This document shows positions 34,130-59,892 of a stretch of DNA of 64,000 nucleotides, in pieces. The first letter of the stretch is position 1. Each line of letters begins with the position of its first letter. Source of the stretch: Eutrigla gurnardus (taxonomy: Eukaryota; Chordata; Actinopteri; Perciformes; Triglidae). Below the pieces are notes generated by a model, which did no database searches, was not told where the DNA came from, and saw only the letters and a program-made list of their open reading frames with translations. The DNA is taken from the NCBI GenBank assembly GCA_963514095.1, contig OY741284.1, positions 4,408,501 to 4,472,500 of the forward strand. Reading direction: 5' to 3'. The translations under genes were made by a program, and so were the position numbers.

Positions 34130-35280
34130 GCACGTTTTTTTTTTTTTTTATTGAACATCCTGTTTAGTGATAAACAATCTACAACAACATCAAATAAACA
34201 AAACAAAAAACAAATAAGATGGTCATAAATGATAAGGGCTCCCTGCATGAAAAAAGGATTTTTGTAAAAAAACAATGACTTTTGTATCCTGTATATTTGA
34301 AATCAGACTCTATTTTTGACTTGTCTACAATGATAGGGAACTGGACAGCTCTTTCAACTTACTATTTATACTGATACTTGAAATTCACCACCATCAACTT
34401 ATTGTTGAGTGTGTTTTTTTAATAATACACATAAAAATATATCTTTCTATTGCTTATGGCAACATGCAGTTACAGTGGAATGATTAGCGTCTTCAGAGAG
34501 TCGGTGGTAACTGAAGCACATTAATAACAGGCGTCACATCCAGACTGATCATAGCAGCTATAATTGTAACCAGTATTGGTTTTGGATGCAGTGACAAGAT
34601 GCAAAGGCATGAAAATAAATTAATAGTAAAAGTGATTTCTTCCCTCTCCCTCCACAACAAAAGAGTGAATTGCGCTCAGCTGTAAAACCGTGTTTGTTCT
34701 GTAAAATCATCTTTTGTAATTCCTGCTCCTATCAGTAGCCACAATCCTTTCTTGAATTCACCCCAGAACCCCTCATGAGCTCCTGATCAGCAGCTGACCT
34801 TCGACCTCCTACTTTCAACACCAGAAATGATAATGGTGAAGTGCAATATTTAGTCATTATTACTCCCCATCAGGTTTCCGCATGCCAAACTGCCCTCAGT
34901 GTCCAGAGTTATTGCCTGACCGTTTGTGAACTCCTGAGATATGTGAGTTTAAAATAAGTTTGTTTGGTATTTCTTCATGTAATGCATAAAAACCAGGTGG
35001 TACATTGGAAATTAGACATAATTATATGATATGAAATACACATTTGAGATATACCATGAAAATCTCTATTTTGAATAGATGTTCGTTTTGTTTGTTTGGA
35101 ATTTCAATCGAACTAAGTCACTTTGGACAATGTAACGTATTCAGCTTATATTTTGTGTGGATTGTGACGAGTTTCACAACTTAGTAGAAAAAAAGACTGA
35201 AACTATGAAAATATCCAAATTTGGCTGATCTGTTTGCCAAGCGACAGATTGATTGAATTCAAGATGTACATTTTAAACAA
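34130..35280. other. AT-rich gap upstream of the second PYRIN gene
   Basis: Poly-T tract at 34135-34150. No exon recognised. Confidence 0.35.
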
Positions 35281-35363
35281 CTGTACTTGTGAAGTTGCAT
35301 GAGATGAGTTCAATTCATTTTTGTCAGCTTAAAATGTCCCTTGTTTTTCAGCAGGAAACCATA

Positions 35364-35637
35364 ATGGCAAAACTTAAAGAGGAGCTCTGGACAACTCTGC
35401 AGGACTTAAAAGAAGATGATTTTGAGAATTTCAAGTGGTTCTTAAAGGAGGATGACATTGTGGAAGGCTTTTTAGGCATACCTGTGGTTCACTTGGAGAA
35501 GGCTAAAAGGCAGGATACAGTGGATCTAATGGTCCAGAAGCATACTGGTCCTGGAGCTAGGAAGCTCACAATGAAGATTTTAGGAAAAATTGGCAGGAAT
35601 GATCTGGTGCAGCGTTTTCAAGTCAACTTCAGCAAAG
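35364..35637 (+). CDS. PYRIN-domain exon of the 701-aa gene
   Basis: 274 nt ending in phase 1 at a consensus donor GTAAGT. About half the residues agree with the PYRIN exon at 27673. Confidence 0.88.
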
Positions 35638-38600
35638 GTAAGTTGGGTGGGTAAAAAAATTAAGTGTCACACTCATCTCATAATTGAAAACATGAGTTAT
35701 GAACAATCTATTGACGGATGTGTTAACAAAAAAGGAAAGACGATTTCTTACTTGTTCTGATACGCCACCATTCTTAACCCCAGTGTCCAAAATATACGGC
35801 CACATATCTGATGAAACAAAGAGTATTGATCCTAATGTAACCCTAGGTAACATTAAGGAATGGTCAAATACCAGACAACGCCACCTAAGGCCTTACACCT
35901 TAAGACTTAACAATTTCACACCGTATTGAAGTTTCCCCCCACACTTGGTTCAATTGTATAGACAAGACAGACAGGTGTTCCAGTTGACTGGGCAATATTT
36001 ATTTATATTAAGCAATGGCTATAAAAATCGGAAGCAACAATCCCTTGGATATAAAAAAAAAATGTAAATGTATTTTATTACAACAAGCAGAATGATAAAA
36101 ACACGCACAAGCCACGAATAGGGATAAAGGCCGTAAAATAGCAAGCCGAGGGTACTGGCAGCACTAAAAAAACAGCAGCAATAGGCAGATTAATATTGGG
36201 ATCAATGAGCGTAGTTACCTGGCATACTGGGGGAGAAAGAGAGAGAGAGTTCCACACGGCAACCACTTCGAGTGCTCCTATATCTACGAGAATCAAAAAC
36301 ACACACACACACACCACAAGGCATAGGCTGCACAGCAAACCGCAATAAAAATAAGGTGAAGGTGCTCATTAGCCTTACACTTAGTCCACCGCAAATATTG
36401 TGAAGGGGAAAAGGAAGCACCCAACACCCCCAATACGCTGGAACCACGTTCACTGGCTTCTGTTAATAGAAAGAACAACAAGGTCAATAAGCTACTTTAA
36501 GTTTAAGCTAGTATACCGGCCAGTACCCCAAAGCAGAGCTTAGTAGGAAAAGCAGCTAGGATAAGATGAGCAACAAGCCATCAAACATTGCCCAATCCAG
36601 CATCTCAATGTCACAGAAAAACAACAAAGAAAGCAAAGTACATACAACAGGTATAACCTGCGTACAGAGGCAAGCAAAACAAATACATAAAATTAACCCT
36701 AGGGAAAACAGCAATGGCAGACTCCTGCAAATACATACATAAAATTAGTAATGGTATTAAACCATATAAAATCCCAGCAATAAACTGTACCAGCAGTAAA
36801 TTCAGCATACCTGTAACATAGCACACACACACACACGTAGACCACACATACCCGTTGCCCTCAGACACAGCGTGAATCTAAAAAGGGAGCACATTATCGT
36901 TACACTAAAAGTATCTGGATACATAAAGCGAGGAGATCGTAAAATATGTTTAAGAAAAGAAAATACCGTAATCACTGTTCATCACACGTACCCGCACCGT
37001 AGCCCAAACACAGGAGAAAGGATACCTGGCGACTGTTAGCAGACACAAGGTTTAATTTAGAACAGTTAAACGTACAACATACAACCACCATCAACTCACC
37101 CACCTCACCAGGATCCCCACACTCTCCACAACTGGATGTCAGAGCGAACAGAGAGCAAACGTCCCACAAGCTTCCTTCCTGGTCTTATACTCATTAGCGT
37201 GATTGCGAACTCAAAACAGCTGTGTAATAGGCTGGGTGAACCCTGCCTGAACTTCCGGGAAATTTGGATTTCGCTCGGCAGTTTAGGCTGGACACCCTCA
37301 GGCTTACTTTCGCTGTTACATTGCCAGAATCTTTGGCTCCAATCAGAAACGGCCATTCTCTCCTGGCACGCTATTGGCCGGTGACGTGACGATGACGAAA
37401 CATAATGGGCATCGTTCATTTGAACGATGCCCATTGATCCCGCCTCTTGAGCAGTAGAAACAAAGCGCAGCTTCCCGGCCATTCTCTCCTGGCACGCTAT
37501 TGGCCGGTGACGTGACGATGACGAAACACAATGGGCATCGTTCATTTGAACGATGCCCATTGATCCCGCCTCTTGAGCAGTAGAAACAAAGCGCAGCTTC
37601 CCCAGACTAATGTTCAATCTTAAAAGATTGACCTTAGTATGGTGAAAACCAGACTAGCTGTGTAATGCATGGGCTCGCGTTCCCGCTAGCAGCCGTTGCT
37701 AACGTAAACAGTTACCCAGGAAGTAACCCGGAAGTACTGTTGCCCGTGACCCACTGGTTACACTAAGTTTAAGATGCTTTCATACCAAATAGTTTTATGA
37801 ACTGCCTTATGCATGATCACAGTTTTTGTTATGGACTAGTCTGTCGTTTGTACAGAAGTCCAGAAATGTTTCCACTGTAGCCCACCTTGATCTAGTTGCT
37901 GTCACTTCACCTCCCACAACACCTCTGGGTCCAGGTCCATCCCCACCAGAGGTAAAGTAATTTTCCGAAGCTGGGGGTCTCTGTAACATTCGCCAATCGA
38001 CTGATAATGCACCAAACCCTTACCCAAGGCCTGGCCATGTAGGTGCAGGCCCAGATTCCAGACCTCTCCCAGGACATGCTACAGGAAGGGCCCTGGTCTT
38101 TTAATTCCACACTAGGCTGTTCTGCCACTTACTGGCCAATCAATAAAGCCCCTTGAAGCACTCATGGTCTGGTCCTTGAAAGACCCAATAACAACCCAAC
38201 AACATACTGTTGCTACTGGGGTCACAGAGACACACAAAACCAACATAATGGTGATTTTCAGAGGTGGTCCCTCTATCAACTTTATCATAAATCTGATCCA
38301 TCTTTGAACCTGTTGCTGATCAGATGACAGCTCTGCTAATCTATAATGGTACGATCATCATTTCAGTGAAACTGCCGAGCCCATCAGTAAAGATCTCTGG
38401 AAGACCAAATAGCTGTTTGGCATATGGAACAGTCATAGTCCTCTCTGCAACATGCAGCTGGTCTGAGGTCAGCTTCTAGTTGTGATCCAAACCAGCCAGG
38501 CCTTAGGAGCTTTCCCCTTTCTCTTTGAGCTTGCTCTGTGTGTCAAATTGAACCTAAACATACCACATTTGGATCAAAATCCTCAACAAGAGATGACTGT

Positions 38601-40647
38601 TACCAGTCAAGTCCGCTCTTTTCCTGAATTTGCTTTGGGAAAACAAACACATTGCGTTCCTATTTTTGAGGCAGGCCATCCAACTGAATTTCAGTGCCCG
38701 ATAATGCATTTCTCTTTTAGACTCAGTACAAGTGTGAGGTATAATGAGGTTAAACCTTTGCTTCCTACCTTTTACATTGTATTATTAAGCCTGTGTGTTC
38801 TCTGTCTTGTTTTAGATGGTGAAGAGTCTAAAAGAAAGAGCCCCCAGCTACAGTGGGTCCAACAATTTGCAGTGGATGTGACTGTGGATCCTGATACAGC
38901 ACATCCTCATCTCATCCTATCTAGTGATGGGAAACAGATATGTCACGGTGATGTGAGGAAGAAACTCCCAGACAACCCTAAACGATTTCACAGATGTGTG
39001 AACATCTTAGGGAAGCAGAGTTTCTCTTCAGGAAGGTCTTACTACGAAGTTCAGGTTAAAGGCAAGACTGGCTGGGCTCTGGGAGTGGCCAAAGAGTCGA
39101 TCAAGAGGGCAGGAAGTATCACAGCAAACCAAGCAAATGGCTTCTGGACAATAATGCTGAAGAATGGCGAGTACCAAGCTAATGGCGATGATCCATGTAC
39201 TCTCTCTCTGAAACACCAGCCTCAGAAGGTGGGAGTGTTTGTAGACTATGAGGAGGGTCTGGTCTCCTTTTATGATGTAGACACTGCAGATCTGCTCTAC
39301 TCCTTTACCGGCTGCTCCTTCACCGAGAAGCTCTACCCATTCTTTACTCCCTTCACTAACGACGGTGGTTCAAACTCTGCCCCTCTGATTATCTCTTCTT
39401 ACAATCAACCACTGGCGACCTATGACTTTGTTAGTCAAAAGGAACGTGAAAAAAAGATGGCTGCGTTAAAGGGCGCCCAGCAGTTTAAAGTGGATGTGAC
39501 TCTGGATCCGGATACAGCCCATCCTAATCTCATCCTGTCCGATGATGGGAAACAAGTACATCATGGTGATGTGAGGAAGAAACTCCCAGAAAACCCTGAG
39601 AGATTTTACAGATGTGTGAACGTCTTAGGGAAGCAGAGTCTCTCTTCAGGCAGGTTTTACTTTGAGGTTGAGGTGAAACAGAAGACCGCCTGGACCGTCG
39701 GAGTGGCCAAAGAGTCAATCGAAAGGAAGGGAGACATCACACTGAATCCTATATATGGATTCTGGACTATTTGTCTGGAGGATGGAGATGAGTATGAGGC
39801 TATTGATAACCCTTTAGTTAATCTCTCTCTAAACCACCAGCCTCAGAAGGTGGGAGTGTTTGTAGACTATGAGGAGGGTCTGGTCTCCTTTTATGATGTA
39901 GACTCTGCAGATCTTCTCTACTCCTTTACCGGCTGCTCCTTCACTGAGAAACTCTACCCATTCTTCAGTCCCTGTACGAATGACAATGGAAACAACTCTG
40001 CACCTCTGATTATCTCTCCTGTCAATCATCCACCCTACCTCGGTGACCAGAAAGAATATGAACAAAAAAAGGCAGAGCTGAAAGAGATCCAGAAGTACAA
40101 AGTGGAGGTGACCCTGGATCCGCAGACCGCACATCCTGCTCTCATCCTGTGTGATGACGGGAAGCAAGTAACTTGTGGTGACGTATATGAAAAACTCCCA
40201 GACAACCCTCAGAGGTTTAAGAAATGTGTTAATATTTTAGGGAAGCAGAGTCTCTCTTCAGGAAAATTGTACTGTGAGGTTGAGGTGAAACAGAAGACCG
40301 CCTGGACCGTCGGAGTGGCCAAAGAATCGATCGACAGGGGGAGAAACATCACGCTGAGTCCTGACAACGGCTACTGGACGATGTGGTTGAGGAATGGAGA
40401 TGAGTATGAGGCCATTGATAAGCCATCAGTGCGTCTCTCTCTGAAACACCAGCCTCAGAAGGTGGGAGTGTTTGTAGACTATGAGGAGGGTCTGGTCTCC
40501 TTTTATGATGTAGACACTGCAGATCTGCTCTACTCCTTTACCGGCTGCTCCTTCACCGAGAAGCTCTACCCATTCTTCAGTCCCTGTACGAATGACAATG
40601 GAAAAAACTCTGCCCCTCTGATTATCTCTCCTGTCAATCACCACTGA
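35364..40647 (+). CDS. PYRIN domain protein with three tandem PRY-SPRY domains
   Basis: Two coding exons, 35364-35637 and 38816-40647, join in phase 1 (AAAG|GTAAGT ... TGTTTTAG|ATGGT) to give 701 aa. Residues 1-91 are a PYRIN domain (LWTTLQDLKEDDFENFKWFL, then HLEKAKRQDTVDLM). A short linker (DGEESKRKSPQLQW) replaces any coiled coil. Three complete PRY-SPRY units follow at about residues 105-284, 312-495 and 516-701. Each has a DPxTAHP PRY start, an SSG(R/K) block and a shared VGVFVDYEEGLVSFYDVD segment. The tandem repeat has a 612-620 bp period. By family knowledge the N-terminus should bind other PYRIN domains and the B30.2 units should recognise ligands. Multivalent sensing is my inference. 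ATG follows the acceptor TTTTTCAG|CAGGAAACCATA, so a 5' noncoding exon is likely. Confidence 0.87.
35638..38815. other. Intron of the 701-aa gene
   Basis: The 3178-nt intron contains a short CA tract (36298-36315), a 126-bp tandem duplication at 37351-37602 and no recognisable exon. The last 330 nt before the acceptor happen to be stop-free in the exon's frame. Confidence 0.6.
37351..37602. repeat. 126-bp tandem duplication, each copy with a near-perfect hairpin
   Basis: GGCCATTCTCTCCTGGCACG begins at 37351 and again at 37477. Each copy contains arms AATGGGCATCGTTCA and TGAACGATGCCCATT separated by TT (37404-37435 and 37530-37561). The copies differ at about one base. Confidence 0.93.
38816..40647 (+). 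CDS. Exon with three PRY-SPRY units
   Basis: 1832 nt, stop TGA 40645-40647. Unit boundaries lie near 38855-39400, 39475-40030 and 40088-40644. The 3' half of each unit (CCTCAGAAGGTGGGAGTGTT at 39221, 39841, 40453) is nearly identical at DNA level, while the 5' halves differ more. Confidence 0.88.
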
Positions 40648-43320
40648 ATCTGGAGACATGTGCCACTGGTGATCAATAAGAAGTAAAGAAAGAAAGAAGG
40701 CTGAGCTGATGAGCATCCATCAGTTTCTATCGGATGGGACTCTGGATCTGGATCTAGTCAAACACGCTTCACCCATTTTGCTGCTTGATACAAAGGAAAA
40801 CACGCATGATTCTCATTTTCCATGACTCACCATGCTTATGAAAAAATCTTTACTGGAGCACAACATTGCTTTTAGATCTAGCCTGAGTTTGCTCAATCAA
40901 ATTGATGCATTTAGCTTCAATTATACAACATTTAGAGTGAAATATTTGTGTATTTTTTCATATGAATAATTATCACGCAGCTCTACTTGCAGGTGTTTTC
41001 GGGGATTGTAGATGATTAGAGTTCTGCTCAACTTGAGCAGAACTTGACCCGCATTTTACAGCGAATCACTTGAGGTCACCAAGCTGAAGGTACAGCAGCT
41101 TTAAGAATATTAAATGTCTATTTTGTCTCAGTTTAAAGTAGCCAGTGGAGTTATTGACCACTTTTGATGAGCAGGTTCGACATTTGTCTCCATCTTCTTC
41201 TCTATCGGCTAGACAGGACACAAGTGTAGGCCATGTCTTATCAGATGAAAAGAAAGCTATTCAAAACTATTCAGTGTGACGTCCTGGGTTTCACACAATT
41301 CTCCTGATCGAATGTTGAGGGCAAAGAAAAACCAACATGGTTGTCACACCTCTACCTCAGGTATGGGTAGTGTAGGGCCTTGGAGCCGGGGTGACATTAA
41401 ATAGATGGACATGCTGAAGTTTTACAGAGTTTATTCACCCAAGTGGTTTAACGTGCACAATGACAGAAAAGACCAACACATTCTGTAAAAAGAGAGACAA
41501 CTATAAATAATCTCAAACACGTTGAATGTATTAATTGAAATAAGGAGTTAGAATCAACAAACAAATAAATGAACTATGGCAAAACAAGCAAATTAACTTA
41601 ACAGTCATGACTTAATAAACAAACAAACTTCACCTCCTCAGAGACAGTTGTTGCACCTCAACAGACCAGCAGCATAGGGAGAACCGAGCCTCAGCTCACC
41701 CCCTTTTAACCACTTGGCCCCTCCCACTAAACGGGCCGATCACTGACAGGGGGGGGGGGGGGGGGGGGATTGCAGACAATCCCTGTCTTTAAATAATTAT
41801 TGCACAAACACCATAATAACATGACTTTAAATACACATAATGTAACCTATAAAGTTCTCTTAATGTCTTTGTTTCTTTGATATCTTTTGTACTTGCTTAA
41901 CAAAAGTAAAATTAGAGATGGTGGCATCCATTCAATCAGCCACAACCAGTCTCAGGTGTGTCACCTTACCCCTGTGTGGTCACTGGGAAGCAGGTGGATT
42001 TAATTAAGGACATACTTGTGACCTTGATGTTGCTCATATCCTCCTCACAAGTGTGTGCCCTCATCAGGAGTCATAGGTCTGGAAAGGCTGTCCTTTTAGT
42101 GACAGTGAGGGCTCACACTGTCACAATGGTGCAAACAAATGTAGCCTTTGTTTAACATTTAACACGTGCAAGGAAAGAGTGAGGGAGATGTCAATGAAGT
42201 CTGTAGGCCTACATGTCAACATGGACTAATAATGCAAAAGTGTAATCAACGTGAAATTTTGAATTCAATAACATTTTGCCTGGCTTCACTGGCTTCATGA
42301 TGAACGAATTGCAAATAAAGAATTTCATAAGCTTTACTGAATAAAATCATTGTTTTGTTTTTTTGTGAAAACAAAAACTAAATCTGATATTAAATACTTA
42401 AAACTCTTCTGTGCGTTCAATACCCGTACTACCAAAATACTTTATTTAGTATGCTACAAAAAGATTCAGTTAGCCCCAATACAAAGGTCTACGGAGCTTC
42501 CCAGTATTGCAGGCTTGGTGGGCTGCCACTAGGACGATACGTGTCCACAGCCAGTGTTGTTTCCACGCTTCCCATTCATTGTCTATGTAAGCAGCCGTGC
42601 AATGCATTCTGGTAGCGTCGCAGCGAGTTTGGAGAGACAGGACTCATTTAAAAAGAATTCAGTCCATGTCACCTCCGGGGCTGCGTAGGTCACATTTTGC
42701 CGTGTGCAAGCCTGCACACTTTTCTGACCCACAATCCTCTGCACAGCAGATAGATGAGTGGGAGGGTCAAAGTTCAAGGTGCCATGTTATGAGGAAGTTT
42801 GTCCCAATTGAATGCATATATACAACAGTACATACTTTATGAAGAATGAAGGCAGATGAAGAAAGCACTGGAGTTTAGTTTGGAGAGTTGCCAGAATCGC
42901 ATTTTGGCTTTTTTTTCTTTTTGAAAATCTCTCTGACGTTATAGTTGGGAACAGTATCACTGATCTGATAAATATGCTTTTACAATAAAGCTTCTGATTT
43001 TAGAATTATAATAATTATGAAATCAAATAAATATAAAACACTGGTATCCAACATGGACACATGAGCACCTTGTTTTCCACAGGCACGTTGTAAAAATAGC
43101 ACACTAGAGTCAGTCAAGTGTTTTTTCCTGAGGCAGCATATTTTTTCATTGTTTTGTTCTTCAGTCAGAGCGAGTACCCAACCTCAGCTGAAAAAACACT
43201 GCCTCTTTCAAACACACTCAGCTTTTGATCTCATTACTGTTACTGTAATATATAATATAATAATGTGTACGATAGCTACTGAATAACAGTCACAACTCCT
43301 CAGACTCACCCGTTAACTTT
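40648..43320. other. Intergenic region between the PYRIN gene and fbxo15
   Basis: Contains a G homopolymer of about 19 nt (41750-41768) and a repeat-like block at about 42460-42800 (CATTCATTGTCTATGTAAGC, AGCCGTGCAATGCATTCTGG), which I recall as a recurrent fish sequence. No host exon recognised. Confidence 0.45.
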
Positions 43321-43691
43321 TTATTTATAGCCTTACAGGATCATATCTGCTATTGTACAACCAACTAAAATATACGTCAGAGAAATGAAATACACTGAAT
43401 ACTGAAATTCTAAATAAAATACAAATTCCAGGATCCACTCACTGAAAATAAATGCATATTACATTTTGTACTTATTCTACAGATGTATAAGAAAAAAAAA
43501 AAAAAAAGACGTTTCCTGCATTGTGAACAAAATGCAAATAAAGAGCGTTTTGTGTAACTCAAGACATGCAGCTCCAACAGCATGTGTAATTAATTATCTA
43601 TTTTCCTATTCTTACAGAATATTTTTGTACGATAAATAATACAAACTACAAAGGACATTTTGTAAACAAACTGAAAAAAAAAAGCCCAGCT

Positions 43692-57415
<13,724 letters not shown>

Positions 57416-57504
57416 GAATTTTCTTGAAGCGACCGTCAGTCTTAATGAGGAAACGGGTCAATAGCGTGGCCAGACCGCTAGATGGCAGTCTAGTTTTGTC
57501 TACA

Positions 57505-58890
57505 TGTAGGTAGATTATGTTATGTCTTATAGTTTTTGTCAGTTGCTTTGGTGCTTGTCTCATCACTATTATTTGCACAGCAGTTAGTGCATTTCTCAAG
57601 ACAATTAGTGCAAACTGCAAAACCTAGTGGATGACCTGCAAAAGCACGTCACTTGCTCAAAATGGATAGTCCATCCCTCAAAAGCAAGTATTCATGTCAG
57701 TGAAACTGCCAGTGTCATCAAAATGAGAAGTCTTGACACCATCGTTTATGAACAAGATATTAAAATGGCTTTGTCATGTTTTCATTATCACAGTTTATTC
57801 TCTCAGTGTTTTCCAATGCAAAAAAAGGTGAGAACTCTGTGACACGACCTGAAAATGCTCAAGACAGCAGTATACACTACTGGTACAGCCATTTGAAAAC
57901 TACAGTAAAGTTACACATTGCTGTAGTTAGGGCACTAAGGGAGTACAAGACACTGAATAGTACAAGGATAAATCAAGGTGTATTTAAATAAAATATAATA
58001 TCATCAATATTTTGAATTATACTCTAGTCTGTTTAATTACAGTTTTTCTCAGTCGCTTTGGTGCTTTTCTTAGATCAGAATGAAAATTCTCATAACTATT
58101 AGTTCAACCTCCACAACATTGAGTCATTTGTGCACATCATAGTAGCAATTTCTCCTTCCTCTGAACTAATTGCAAATGCTTTTGGACATGTATCAGCTGC
58201 TTTCATACAATTTTCTGCTGTTTTATAACATTATCATTTGCTTATCATGTCAGTCAAAATTAACTATACTTATGGATGCTGAATAGTCGTTCCCAATAAG
58301 ACTAATAGTCTTCATTTCATTGCTTGAGTCATAGAAAATTGTTGAACTAGTTATCAAATTGTATACCTTTCTTTATCATTTTTTCCTGGAAATGTCTCCT
58401 AAATTGAACAATTGCTCTCAGGTGAACTTCAGCTTTCACTCACGAGGAGGTGTGTGAAGTATTAGTTGTAACCATGACAAGCCACTTGTTCACCGTCACT
58501 CAGGGATGAATCCCATGAACCCTCACTTGGCAAGTATATATGAACCGAGCAGGACATAGTGTGGACCATTTCTACAAAACAGAGGAAGAGGGAGAAGAGG
58601 CCAAATACATCGCCAGATTCCTACTGAAATTAGGGCTACAGTTGTGGACCATGTTGTCAATCACGGCCTCATGGCTGAGGCTGGTCGGAGGGTGAACCAA
58701 ATGTTGGAAGAACCACTGTGAACTGAAGCTCTACCAAAAGAGTGTTTCTTATGTTTGTTCTAAATAAGTGACTGTAGTGTATTTTCCTTTTACCCAATGC
58801 TGTAGAATTGCAAAGAGCATATACAGTAAAAATGTGAAAAGTACGTATTCAGTGTCTTGAATATGTAGGCTACCCCCATGTGGTAATAAA
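57505..58890. mobile_element. Tc1/IS630-like deletion derivatives (two adjacent)
   Basis: Two stretches begin alike: TAGTTTTTGTCAGTTGCTTT (57529) and ACAGTTTTTCTCAGTCGCTT (58040). They also end alike, with GACACTGAATAGTAC (57950) and its inverse-style AGTACGTATTCAGTGTC (58840). The second contains a transposase N-terminal remnant. Exact termini are not fixed. Confidence 0.55.
58605..58723 (+). pseudogene. Tc1/IS630-like transposase N-terminal fragment
   Basis: Reads RQIPTEIRATVVDHVVNHGL then MAEAGRRVNQ before a stop, the helix-turn-helix start of a fish IS630-type transposase. The catalytic part is absent. Confidence 0.7.
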
Positions 58891-58899
58891 CAGATCTCA

Positions 58900-59460
58900 C
58901 CGTGAAGTGTTTTCACTTTTTTAAACCTCTGGCAGAAAATAGTTTAATACTTTTGAATACTGAATACAACCCATTGAAGTCTGTAAATTATTCAGAGACT
59001 GGTGGACATTATTTTTCAGAAATCCAAACTTTAGTGACTGAGCACCACAGCTATTCCTCCATTGTACTTTGATAGAAGCAGAAATGGTGGTGATGGAACT
59101 AAGTACATTTACTTTAATACTTGTACTTGTATATTTTTTGTTGATTTCCCAAAACTGTCATCATACTATAAGAACACACCACCTCAGAAATGTGGAATCT
59201 GTGTTTGCATTCGTCCCCGTAACATTCAGCATCGACTCGACATTTGGTGCACTGAGCTTCAAATCTTTGCATGTAAACTTTTAATTATGAATCCATTGTC
59301 ATTTTGAGAATCAACAAAGTGTAAAGTAAAGTGTGTCGTCAAAATTACGTCAGCCATTGGTGGATCTGGATCCATGTGGATTCTGGTGTGAAGCTGCTCA
59401 CAAAGTTGGCTTCATAATTCAGGGTCAACTTTACAGCTAAGTGTTAAAGTCATCTTAGTA
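58900..59460. other. Gene-free stretch
   Basis: Contains TAAGTACATTTACTTTAATACTTGTACTTG-style sequence (59100-59130), a remnant of the common fish repeat also seen at 4257. Confidence 0.4.
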
Positions 59461-59474
59461 GCTAACTGCATTGG

Positions 59475-59560
59475 TAGCGACCTGTCAATCAGCAGGTAGC
59501 CCCGCCCCCTAAAGCATCCCCTGCTTTCTGGTCTATTTGACTCTAAATGAATCATAATGT
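59475..59560 (+). repeat. Interspersed repeat, family R1 (copy 3)
   Basis: CCTGTCAATCAGCAGGTAGC, CCCGCCCCCTAAAGCATCCC and CTGCTTTCTGGTCTATTTGA match 3822-3890. Confidence 0.75.
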
Positions 59561-59629
59561 ACTACACACAGACGTAAAAGTCGGAAAAAGTAGCCAACGG
59601 CCAAAAACGGAAGAGGAAACAAGATGGCT

Positions 59630-59735
59630 ACATCTACAAAAGTTATTCTCGCGATTGCCTTGTCCGAATATAAACACCTTCTGGACAAATATGCGGTCCT
59701 TCTGCAACCTGCAAAGACGGTGGATTAAGAGAAAA
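59630..59735 (+). other. Short ATG frame, possible transposase N-terminus
   Basis: ATGGCTACATCTACAAAAG starts a 34-codon frame (MATSTKVILAIALSEYKHLL...) that ends in TAA. A following frame shift gives RRWIKRKHK, vaguely like Harbinger N-termini. Weak. Confidence 0.2.
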
Positions 59736-59892
59736 CACAAAGTCTTTCTACGTATTTCATTCTTTACAAAAAGTATCGATCGCCCTTTGATCGGTCATCA
59801 GTAACGTTACTTTTTACAACCGGGGCAGCCATCTTTAAATGTCAAGTCGGGCTTGTGTGGATCGTCCGTACGTGAGTACTTTCTCCAAGTAC

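Noticed and set aside
38482..38815. In-frame extension of the triple PRY-SPRY exon upstream with an ATG at 38482
   Set aside because: The stop-free stretch has no family motif. A good acceptor TGTTTTAG at 38808-38815 restores the exact phase of the PYRIN exon, so this part is read as intron.
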